64,000 bases of DNA from Serinus canaria. Lineage: Eukaryota > Chordata > Aves > Passeriformes > Fringillidae. Shown one piece after another: positions 24,101 through 35,700 of the stretch. Every line of letters begins with the position of its first letter. Position 1 is the stretch's first letter. The notes beneath the pieces are model-generated. The model was given only the letters and a program-made list of their open reading frames with translations. It was not told the origin of the DNA and searched no databases. The DNA lies in NCBI RefSeq assembly GCF_022539315.1, contig NC_066317.1, forward strand, positions 49,828,435 to 49,892,434, given 5' to 3'. A program made the translations under genes and the position numbers.

Positions 24101-27100
24101 TCAGTAAAGTGCCTAATTCTCTTATTTTGAAAGCAGTATTTTTCTTCCATAGTTCAAAGTCAATGAGGCCTTGTTGTTTACAGACAAATGTACCTTGTGA
24201 GGGCCTCCAATATTGTTGGGTTTTCTCTTTTATTTTAATTCTGGTTTTTTGTGTTTTGTTTCTTTGGCATTTTTCAGAACGTCCTCTGCATTATACAGAG
24301 AATGTACTAGAACAAGTTCTTCACTGGAGTTCACTACCAGAGCCTGGCACTGCATATCTAATAATAAAGAGATTTCTAACAGCAGACATGGTGAATCTCT
24401 ACAATGGTATGTATTTTTTTTTTAAATTTAGTTATTTTACATGGAAATATGAGGATGGCAATTGTTTTCAGTGGAGCAAAGTGTCCCAGAACAACTGAAT
24501 TACTGCTACTGTACTTTGGTGACTCCCTGTGGAAACACAGAGATTGTGAATGTTTGTTTCTACAAACTATAAGCTCTCCCATTGAAATATAAAAATGAAA
24601 TTCTGCACTCAGTTCACACTTTGTGAACTTCTACTGTGAAGCTTGAAACTGCTCTTATCTAGGTCATACTGTGGGAATGTATTTATATAATGATGGTATG
24701 CTAATAGAAATTTCTATTATCTAATTTGATGCCTTCAAACTACAAAGCTAATTTCACAGAACCAGAATATTCTGAGTTGGAAGGAACCCAGAAGGATCAT
24801 CAAAGTCCAGCTCCTTGCCTTACACAGGACAGCCCCAGGAATAACACCTGTGCCTGAGAGCATTGTTCAGGCACTTCTTGAACTCTCAGGCTTGTGCTGT
24901 GACCATTTCCCTGGGGAGCCATTTCCATTGCCCGACCACCTCTGGGGGAAGCTGTCCTGATATCCAACCTGAATTCCCCTTGTAGAACTTCAGATCATTC
25001 TGACACTGGTCAGAGTTACCTTGACACTGGTCACCAAAGAGAAGAGATCACTGTCAGCCCCTCTGCTTCCCCTCAGAAGGAAGTTTTTGACTGAGATGAG
25101 GTCTCCCCTCAGTCTTCTCCAGGCTGAACAGACCAAATGACCTCAGCCACTCTTTGTACTTGAGGGCTTCCCCTCAAGGCCCTTCACCATCTTTGTTGCC
25201 TTCCTTTGGACACTCCCTAATTGCTTTATAGCCTTCTTATATTGTGGTGCGCAAAACTGTCCCCAGCACTCGAGGTGAGGCTGCCCCAGTGCAGAGGGGA
25301 GAGCAGGACAATCCCCTCCCTTGCCCACCTGGTGATGCTGTGCCTGATGAACCCCAGGACAGGGTTGGCCTGCCTGGCTGCTGGCTCACATTGAGCTTTC
25401 TGTTGACCAGGACTCCCAGGTCCCCTTCTGTGGCACTGCTTTCCAACATCTCATTCCCCAGTCTGTCCAGAGGTATCCAGGGTTGCCCCATCCCAGTTGA
25501 CATACTCATTTGAATTACATACTCCATCACTAAATAATTTGGAGGGTATGTGGCCTTTAAAAGGGAGCTGACACTTAAAATACACATCAAGTATATAGTG
25601 AAAATATACAGTTTACACATTGCCCTACTCTATTTTTTCCGCCACATAATACCTGGCTTTAAGTCTCCTGTGTAATATGTGTTATCTGCTTTGCGAGAAG
25701 TGGAGGTTAGGGAGTTCAAACATTATATCCTGTTTTCAAGCAGTTGAAATCCTGTGTGCTATCACTGTGTAATGTGTGGTGGTAACACATGATGCCTGGT
25801 TTAATAATCTTATTTTATCTAATGACTCATTCAAATATATCTATATTTTCTTCTCTTTCTCATACACGGAAATGTTACTCTTTCCATTCTATATATCTTG
25901 TCTTGATTTCAAGAAGTAAAATTTATCATATTGTGCTTATTCTTCTGAAAGTAATGACCTTCTCCCACCATGCTTTATTCCTGGAAAAGCATATTTCACA
26001 AATGTGAATGAACCTGAACAAGTGTGCTGTTCATGACTTTTATGGTTGTGTTTCACTGTCAATGAATGTGTGATAGCAGATCATGAATGGAGAGAAATTG
26101 CCCCATCACCTCACTAGGTATGTGTTGAGATCAGAAGAGGGAATGGGTCATAAGGATTTGTGTGGCTCACTGCTCTAAGAAGCACATAAAGATTAGGCTA
26201 GTGTCAGCAATGTACTAAAGATCTGCTTCTATTTGCACTCCTTCCTGTCTCCTAGATTTTGCATCCATTTATTCCCCCACTTTACTACAGTAATTGTTTT
26301 CATCAGTTCCGTTCAGTGTGATGTTACTGTAGACACACAGTCTTTTGACTGTTTAAATTTATTAATTTTTTAATGTTTGTTTTAAAATAATTAAAACCTT
26401 ACCAAATAAATTGGTTTTCTCAGTGGTTTGAAGAGGGAAATTTCTGCCATATTGCAGATTGAGAGTGTTGATGCCTGCAAATTCCATGTGGCAGAGTAAT
26501 CTTGTGAATCCATCACTACATAGTGTCAGAATGAGAAAATATATCGAACAAAGTTATTGGGGAAGGGATGTTCCCAGTGTACAAGGCACTTATGGTTATA
26601 GTGGGGCTCTCCACCTCAAAGTGCACAAGAAATAACTCCAGCTTAAAGGAAGAAGGGGAGACCTCAATCTTTTCTGTCTCTTACACTCTATATGTGGATA
26701 ACTCCTTTTCACAGAATAATAGGGCTAGGGCCAGATGTCCAACCACTATGATTTGAAGTATGTTTTTTAAAAGTGGATTCACTAATGGGCAACTGGGTGG
26801 ATGGATGTCCTCCTACTTTGCAGTAAAATTAGTAGGACTGTGATCTTTTAATGTTTAGTATTTAATTCCATGAATATTCCTTATTTCCCTGATTTATGAA
26901 ATAATCTTAAAGACTAATTATTATATTCCAGACTTTTTTTTTCTGTTAATATTGCTTGAGAGATTTTCATTCTCAGCTCTTGTCTCCTTTTCTTCCTGAG
27001 TCTATGATGTTGTTTGAAATAATATTGGCTCAGTAGTGAGCATAAGGAACAGCTCTTTCAGCCTCATTTCATTTTGGCAACTTAGCATAGTCTTCTCTGT

Positions 27101-29761
27101 CAGTGCAACTTTTCCCGTGTTCCTTATACATAGTACATTCTTGATTTTGATACTTATTCTCATCTTGTCCATTTTAAACTATTTTCTCATGTTCTGCAGC
27201 CAAGATGAGATCAGTTGCTCAGAGCAGGGTGCTAATAACACTGGTTGTGGGTTTGATCCCTGTGTGGGGCATACACCCAAGAGTTGAATTCTGGGGTCCT
27301 GGTGGGTCCCTCCCGACTCAGACTGTTCTGATCCAAACCTTACACTGAGGTCTAGATGTATGTTTTTTCTTGTATAGAAACCAACTTTCCTTTTCAAGGA
27401 AAAAATAGTTTATTTGTATTGGTATGTTTCAGCAAATTTGTAGTGAGTTTTCTATTTTATTACAGTTTTTAGTTGCTAGTTCCTGACAATTAATTCCATA
27501 GCTTTTCATGCTTGTTGTAGGAGCACTCTTTCAAGTGTTACTCATTAGGGGAAGATGTGCATTGCATTTTGGTATAAGAGATACTCAAGGACAGCTTAAT
27601 TCTATTTCAAGACCCATTTTCTTCTCTTTATCTAAAAATTTCTCATATTAAAGTTTTATTTGTTGGAAAACCAGATATATTTATTTGTTAAATTTACTAT
27701 AAATTCTGTGTATATAGGTCCTTGAAATTTTTCCAGTACAGTGTTGTATAATTTGAGTGGTAAGTATTGATTTCTGAGAACAGGGGCTTTTATTCAGAGA
27801 TATTCTTTGAAATGCAAGCTTCTAAACCATAGGTGGATCTATCCTCCATGGATTAAGAGTACCTACTTCCTAGTTGCAAAGCTCTAGCAATTTTATCATG
27901 TTTGGTAAAGTTCGTGTCTGCAAAATACATTCTGATTAGGACACATCCCTATTGTCTTAGGTTTAGTTAATGAAATGCTGGCTTCTAAAGTATATGGAAT
28001 ATCATCAGTTTAGCAAAATTTTTTTTTCCTCCTTCAGGCTATTCTAATATCTTTGTAAGTATCAAGTGTTTGGCAGATTTGCTGCCATAGGAGTGCTGTG
28101 AAGTTTAGAATGAGTTTTTGTCATGTTGCAAGCTGTGTGCAGAAATTTAAAATCTTCCATCTTGGTAAAGATGTGGAAGTATCCTGCTACTCTCATTAAG
28201 TACTCTGCTACTCTCATTGTGTATAGTTTATAGAAAAAATTAGAAAAAAGTGGTTATGATTGAGTGGATAAGGATTGATATTCTGTTCTGAACATGAAAT
28301 AAATATTCTTATTGGCAAAAAGATAATCAGTTTTTTTTTTTAACTGTGCACGTATATTTGCACTTACAACTGAGGACTTTTAACTAATTTCTGATTTTAA
28401 TTGTTAAAATGTAATGATTCTGGATTTAGATTCTTATTTTTTGATATTTTATCACGTACTGCTTCTTAATAATAGTTTTGATATCGTATGTTCAAAGTCT
28501 AAGTGGAATTTTAATGAAAAAAGCCAATTGAGTACTTGTGTAAGAATGAGATTTTCAATACACATTACACCCCTTTTACATCAGAGGTTTATTTCTTATC
28601 CTGAAAGTAATATAGTATAAAAGCTAGTGGCATCATTCTGTGACTCCTAAACAAGTTGGTTCAGTATTTCTTAAAAAAATGAATGACTTACAGGAGGTAG
28701 CTACACTTAGATAAAATAATAGGTGGTGAAAGCCAATATATGGCATAAGTAGTAGGCTTGTAGTGTTTGGGGCTAATTATCAGCCCTGTTAATTTGGCTC
28801 CCTGTTCAAGGTGAAAAGATATTGAGTGGAATGGAGGAGAAGGCTACATCTGCCTACCTGCTCTCTTCTCATGTCTGCAGTCTGCTCTGCTTACCTCAGG
28901 GAGAAAAGAATACTTCAAAATTCTGTTGAATTTTCTGTTCTGTCATAAAGACAGTAGAAATTACTGTATTTTCCTTTGTTTTTCCTCACTTTAACTATTA
29001 AAGTGCCATTTTGGTTTGAGTTTCATTTTATGTGCATGAGTCAAAGCAGCATGGCAATGGCTGTAATTTACTGTCCAGAAGTTTTTGCTGGGGAAGGGTA
29101 CTTACAGGGAAAAGCTGACAAAGGAGTGGAAAAATATATGGATATTGAGCAGAATAGGAAACTTGAAAATACCTAGAAGTGGTGGTGCAGTAATTTATAT
29201 ATACTAGTAATACTTCTTTGCATTATTTTATTTAGGATTTTAAATATCTGAGAATGCACTGAAAAATCTGGTCTTTAACACTGAAAGCCCTTGATAGTTC
29301 TGGTACCTTTTTTTTTTAAATAAAAACTTTCTCAGTACAAAGTTAAATACTTTATAAAGCTGACTGCAAAGTTACTGTTTGGGTTTGTGTGGGAGGTGTT
29401 ATTTTGCTTGAGTTTTTTATTAATTTTACCAAATATATGTGGGTTTGTGTGTATTTTAACCCAAAAAAATCAGACGGACTCATGACAAAATCGGATCTTT
29501 ATTGAAATGTTATGCCTCTCAAGCACAGAGATTAAAAGTATCAGTGTCGTACTCTTGGTTTTAACTACATATATGCTGAAAACATTCTTTTAATTAAAGT
29601 TTGATGGTAGATTCTTTACCTGTTATCATACAAGTGAAACAGACTTTTTTCCCACCAGTAATTAAAATAATAATGGTGTGTATATTTAAGAATGAATGTA
29701 GAATGTATGAATGTAGAATACATTAATGTGCAATACGTATTAAAATGTAATATTTAGTGTG

Positions 29762-29796
<35 letters not shown>

Positions 29797-32700
29797 CTGT
29801 ATTTATATAATTAATATAATTATTTATATGTATATATATAGCATAATACAAAATCAATTTTACCAATGTAATTTTTAGGAGCTTCCATTGTTGTAAAATC
29901 CTCTAACAAAATGCTTTTTTTTTTCTTGGTAGAGAAAAATGAGAAAGGTAGTGTGAAAGCAGGCAATCTGAAGTGCAAGGAAGAGCCATCAAAACTGCTG
30001 TCTGGAAACAAATTTCAGGAGCGTTACTTTGTGTTACGGGAAGGAAACTTGCTTCTGTATAAGGATATGAAGGTACAGCAGACAAACTCTCCAACCAACT
30101 TGGCTTTAAGCTTTCTTTTCTGTTTTGTTTGAAAAAGAAAAGATCAACATTTCTCATATGAAATGGCAACTTCTAGAATCTAAGAAGTTAACATCTAAGA
30201 CTTTTGTCTTGCTCTTTTGAAGGTGTCTTAGTAGAAGGAGTTTGTGTAAGTTTGTAATTTAGCTGTTGTAGTTATGCATTACTCTAAGCTTTAAAAATTA
30301 AAAATAGAATAATGTTTGGGTGCTTTGTGCTGACATTAAATTATTTGAAACCTGCTGTAGAAATCTGCAGAAGTAATATGGAGCCTAAAGGAGTGCATGC
30401 CATTTTTTTCTCGGTATTTCACACAAAGCCCTTACAAATTCAAACAGCAGGGTTCTTATTCATGCACGTCTCATGAGAGAAGAGATTATAGGAAACAATA
30501 ACTCTCAATACACTAGGAAAATAATTCCCCACTTCCCAACAATATTTTTCAGATGTGTTCTCAGTCCTCTAAAAGCTAGTATGGATAATTAAGTTATGTA
30601 TACCTCAGAATTCCATAGAACTGAATTTAGTCATGATTAATAGCAGGAAGGATTCTGTTTTAAATATTTCATGGGAGTTTTCTCAGAACAGTGGGTTTGA
30701 GTGTATGCAGCTTGTATTTAAGTATAAAGCCAAATAATATTAATAAAGAACTATGTTTTAGTTCCAATTATTTCTTGTTTAAAAAAAAAAAATCAAAGTT
30801 TCAAGTGCTTTTATTTTTGCTGACCGCTGTTTTTTTCCCATCCAAAAAATATAGATGCATATTGCTGACCCTCCTAAAGTACTTTTTTAAGACATATCTT
30901 TTGCTCACGTAAGCTAATGCACTGTGTCTTCTTGTGAAGCTGTGGATACAATCTTAATTAGAATGACCCCAGAATGTCACAAATAGTGTCTTACAATTTA
31001 GTGCTAAAACTCAAATTGGCACATATGTGAGAATAAATTAATATGCCCATAAAACCTTAATTAGTATCTTGGAAAGAATTTATGACAGGATTGTTTTACC
31101 ACTTTATAATCTCCTCTTTTAAGCCATTCTAATTTATAAAAAATTGAATTCCCCAACTCAGGAGGTGCTTTAAACACTTATTTTTAAATTATATTTTTTT
31201 AATGCAAATGGCAATACCATTCTGATCAAATAGTATCTGAGTTTGTTTTACATTTTTTGAGAGATATTAATCTACCATGAATAATCTTGGTTTAATTTTA
31301 GTCATATTTAGGAATAAATAGTAGGAACGCTTGACATTGCAGATGGAAAATTGTAGTTAATAAGGCCACATGTGCTAATTAATTTATAAATTCTCATTAA
31401 TAGCAAATTAAATTTGTATATGCAGGTGGAGATTCATTCTGTTCAGTGTTTCTCTTGTTCAAGAGCAATTATCAAAAACATTGAAAGTTTCCATGAATAC
31501 TGTATTCTAAATTGCTATATTGTGCTAATTGACTGAAATAACTTACCCCTTTAATGTTCTGTTGCTAAGAGATAAGCTCACAGACAAAGAAATGGCTCCC
31601 TTAAGGTGCATTATTGTGAGAAGTATGCAATTGTTTAAGTTATTACTATATTCTGCAGGGGTATTTTTTCATCCTGGCAGTACCCTTCTTTTGAGCAGGA
31701 AGTTGCACAAGAATACCAACCATTAAACTGTTGTGTGTTCTGTTGTTTTCTTAAGTTCTCTTAAGTGTCTCTTTTTTCCCACACTGGAGTGTTAGAAATT
31801 GAAAGCTACAGAATGGGAAATTGAGAATCCAGGGACAGTAAACACTAGGGAGTAGCTTTGTGAACTGGGATTATAACATTTGTTAAATTGTTTGGTGCAG
31901 TTTTTTCTACATTGAAAGCTAAAACACTTGACCTAAAAGTACTAAAGGAATGCTTTTGTGTTAAATATTTTTCTCCGTAATAGTGTGCATCTATTGTTTC
32001 CTTTCAGCACTTCATCTTCCAGTAACATTCAGTTCTCACACCTGTGGGTCTATGTCTTCTGTAGATTGACTAGAGGTAGTTTGTTCAAGAAGGAGCAAGC
32101 AAGGAACCTCAGGAGATCCTTGTCCAGCTTCCTGTGCACAGCAGGGATAGCAGCTGAGGTCAGGACATGTTGTGCATGGCTTTAATCTGTTAAAGTCTTC
32201 GAAAACCCTGAGGACAGGTAGCACAACCTTTCTGAGCAGCCTGTTGCAGTACCTGACTGTCCTCATGGGAGAAAGTTTGTCTGTCCTTAGGTGTAGTCTT
32301 CTCCCAATACAAGATGCCTCACTTGGTCTGCTTTGAAATTTCCCTGTAGGCTCTGGGGGGCTGCTGTTGGGTCAGCCTCTCCTCCAGGGCAAGTGCTCCA
32401 GCCCCCAGATGGCCTGGTGGGCCCCTACTGAACCCTCTCCAGATTACTGATTCTCTTTTTTTGTCTCAAGGATCCCAAAGGTGCAGTCACGCAAGTAATA
32501 AGGAAAGCAGGAGAATCATTCTCCTCCACCTCCTCACTGGGCTTCTGCTAGCTCAGGAAAGCAAGACCACCTTTGCTGTTAGGATACTCTGTTGGTTTAT
32601 GCCCAGCTTGGCACCTACCAGCATGCTCTGGTCCCTATCAGCAGAACTGCCTCCCACTCTCTGTCAAAGAGTTTTTCCCTTCACCTGTGCAGGAGTTTGT

Positions 32701-35700
32701 GTATACTATTGTTAAATGTAATGAGATTCCTGTTGTTCCATTTCTTTGTGCTGTGTAGGTTCCTCTAAAAGTCCCAATACTGGTGTTCTCCAGAAACCAG
32801 GTGTATTCCTGCTGTCTCACTGGGCTGCCCTTCCTGAAGATATCAGGAGGAACAAAGCCCTGCCCTCCCCATCCTCTGTCCCATAAAAGTCAGGATATGT
32901 TATCCAGAGACTTCTATGGTTTGTTTGAAGACATATTTTGCTTTATTCTTCATCCTGATTTAGTGGCCCCGGTGGCCTAATGGATGAAGCACTGTCTAAA
33001 CCAGGGATTGTGGGTTTGAGTCAGTCAGCACAGCTTCATCAAGGGCAAGTCCTGCCTGACCAACTTAGTGGCCTTCTATGATAAATTGACTATGTCAGTG
33101 GACAAGGGAGGAGTTGCAGGTGCCATGTATCTGGAATTCTGTAAAACCCTTGACACGGTCCCTCCCAATATTATTTTCTCTAAATTGGAGAGGGATGGAA
33201 TTGATGGAGTGGATTGTTAGATGGATAAGAAAGTGGTTGGATAGTCACATCCACAGGGTAGTGATCAATGGCTCAGGGTCCTGATGGACATCACTGACAT
33301 GTGGTGTCCTTCAGAGGTCCTTACTGGGATTAGTGCTACTTAATATATTTATTAGTGACACAGAAAGGGGGATTGAGTGCATCTTCAACAGATGTCAGCA
33401 AGCTGGGGGTATGGTTGATACACCTTGGGAACAGGATGCCATCCAGAAGGGCCTGGACAAGTATGAAAAGTAAACCCATGGGAATCTCAGCAGGCTTAAC
33501 ATGATCAAGTGCAAGGTGTTGCACCTTGTTTGGGCCAACTCATGATATCAGCCCAGTCTGGGGGATGAACAGATCCAGAGCAGCCCTGCCAGGGAGGAAA
33601 TGGTGATGCTGGTGGGTGAGAGGCTGGACATGATCCAGCATGGGCACTCACAGCCCAGAGAGCCAAAGGTGTCCTGGGCTGTGAGTGCCCCGTGGGCAGC
33701 AGGGGAGGGAGGGGATTCTGCCCCTCTGCTCTGCTCTGGTGAGAGCCCAGCACAGGAAGGACATGGGTGTGTTAGAGCGAGTCCAAGGGAGGTTGCCTGG
33801 TTGATTAGAGGGGTGGAGCACCTCATCTCTGAAAGAAGTCTGAAAGACCTGGGTTTGGTCAGCCTGGAAAAGAGACCTACTTGTGGCCTTCTAGTACCTG
33901 AAAGGAGCCTAGAAGAAAGACGGAAACAGATGTTTTAGAAGAGTGTAATGCAGCAGAACAACAGGAATGCCTTCAAACTGAGAGTAGGTATAGACTATTA
34001 GGAAGAATTCTTTCCTGTGAGGGTGGTGAGGCACTGGAACAGGTTACCCAGAAAATCTGGGGATGCCCTATCACTGGAAGTGTTCACGGTCAGGCTAGAT
34101 AGGGCTCAGAGCAACCTGGTCTAGTGAAAGATGTTCCTGTTCATGGGAGGGGGGTTGGAACTAGATAGTCTTTAAAGTCCCTTCCAACCCAAAACATTCT
34201 CTGATATGAAGAAAATTTTCACCATTCCACAGAAGAGGTTATTTAACAGCGAGCAATCCTATTTCCCATCTTCCTGTCTCATGAAGAGTTTGTGTTCTTA
34301 TATAGCATCACGTCTTTATTATTCTGATTGTGTTACAGTTTTGTGATTTCATGTGAATCTTAAGTTCTTAATCAGTCTGCTTCCAGTAATAGTGACTGGT
34401 ACACTTTATTAATGGCAAAAAAGAGATAAAATATTTTAAGGATTTGCTAGAAAAGAGGAGTGCACTCCATGAAAGAAACTGAACTGTGAAATCAGTCATG
34501 TGGCATTTTCTCTTTGGCACATTCCTGATTCATTACTTAGAATCTTACTTTATTTGCAGGCTAGCAAACCTGAAAAAGTGTTGCCTGTCAGTTCTCTGAA
34601 GCTTTATCTTGGAGTGAAAAAGAAAATGAAGCCACCAACAAAGTAAGAATAGAAAAGAAAAGAAAATAAACACTGTGTAAAAAGTATTGTAGTATCATCA
34701 ATAAAGGGTAGAATAGAAAATTGTGTAACAAGGAAAAGTAAAGAAGCCTATAGCAGTATGCTGAATTAAATTATCCCCTGTAATATTATTTGTTCTGTTC
34801 CTATATTTGTTTTCATGTTCCATATTAACTAATCTGTGCAACTAAATTACTTTATTGATTTTCTCTTTGTAATCTAAGGTGCATTTTTAATCTCTTGTGG
34901 ATATGGTCGTTCCTGGCTCACTTAGTTTTGTGGTATATGTCCTGCATGTCATTGGTGGACACACTTTCCTTGCACCAAGTAAAAAGAGAGAAGAGAAAAC
35001 CAGTTAGTCATGGCCCTTACTGGCAGTTCCTGTTGTTCAGCAGAGGATTTTCCCTTTTCAGGATCTTTGTTATTTTGATATTTCTGCTAGTTGAAGACTA
35101 CAGTGCCCTTTACAAACATCAGTGACTGTCTCTCAGGAAAAGAGCACTGGAAAATGACACCTGTTTTTCTCAGATGTTTCCAGTTCTTGTTCAGTCAAAG
35201 CTTTGAGATACTGAGACAATGCACATAGGATCTTATCCCAGAGGGAGTCTAGGTTGGCTGTAGCCTTTAAACAGATCTGCTTGAACTTTTCCTTTACAGC
35301 TGGCAAATCAAAACACCCCAAAAGAGTCTGTGAATTTCAAAGCTTAGCCATGTTAAAGAAAATGTTGGTGGTTTTTTTGGGTGTGTTTTTTTTTTTTCAA
35401 TTCAAGTGCAGAATGAGTAGGAGATTAGTCCAAAATAGGAGTAAAAAGATTATGTAAATGTGTCTTTGCAGGTTTTTTTACCTTGAGGTTTATTTTTAGT
35501 CTACTTTAAAAAAGAAGAGTTTACCAAGTCTCTTCTGGATCTCCAGAAGCGTCTGTTTCACCTCAGAGGCTTGATTGTGTACACACTCCCTTTTTGTTTC
35601 CCTAGTAATTATTAAATCCTTATAAAATCACGTGATTCCTTTTGTTTATAGTACAAGCATAGCTCTTTTCTCTCTGTGACTTTCACACTGCAGTGGATTC

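Larger units (their letters stand above)
19809..24277 (+). other. ARAP2: ARAP2 intron after exon i
   Basis: 4.5 kb of AT-rich sequence with a 10-bp hairpin at 20559-20583 and a bulged 15-bp hairpin at 23202-23240. Opposed open frames at 23394-23794 show no family resemblance and are taken as chance. Confidence 0.75.
24407..29932 (+). other. ARAP2: ARAP2 intron after exon j, with CR1 and tRNA-Ile SINE
   Basis: 5.5 kb intron holding an antisense CR1 (24751-25505), the tRNA-Ile/CR1 SINE (27199-27340), a small direct repeat (CTGCTACTCTCATT twice, 28180-28220) and a TA/TG microsatellite (29762-29842) just before exon k. Confidence 0.8.
30073..34559 (+). other. ARAP2: ARAP2 intron after exon k, with opposed CR1 copies
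   Basis: 4.5 kb intron. 30073-32050 is AT-rich without recognised repeats. 32060-32700 is antisense CR1, 32701-32965 is unassigned, 32966-33022 is a tRNA-Arg-like fragment and 33023-34205 a sense CR1. Confidence 0.8.

Noticed and set aside
32966..33022. Functional tRNA-Arg gene
   Set aside because: The anticodon arm has a deletion and the 3' half of the acceptor stem is missing.
33505..33938. Open frames on both strands near 33.5-33.9 kb
   Set aside because: They lie wholly inside the decayed CR1 and are not in the CR1 reading frame.
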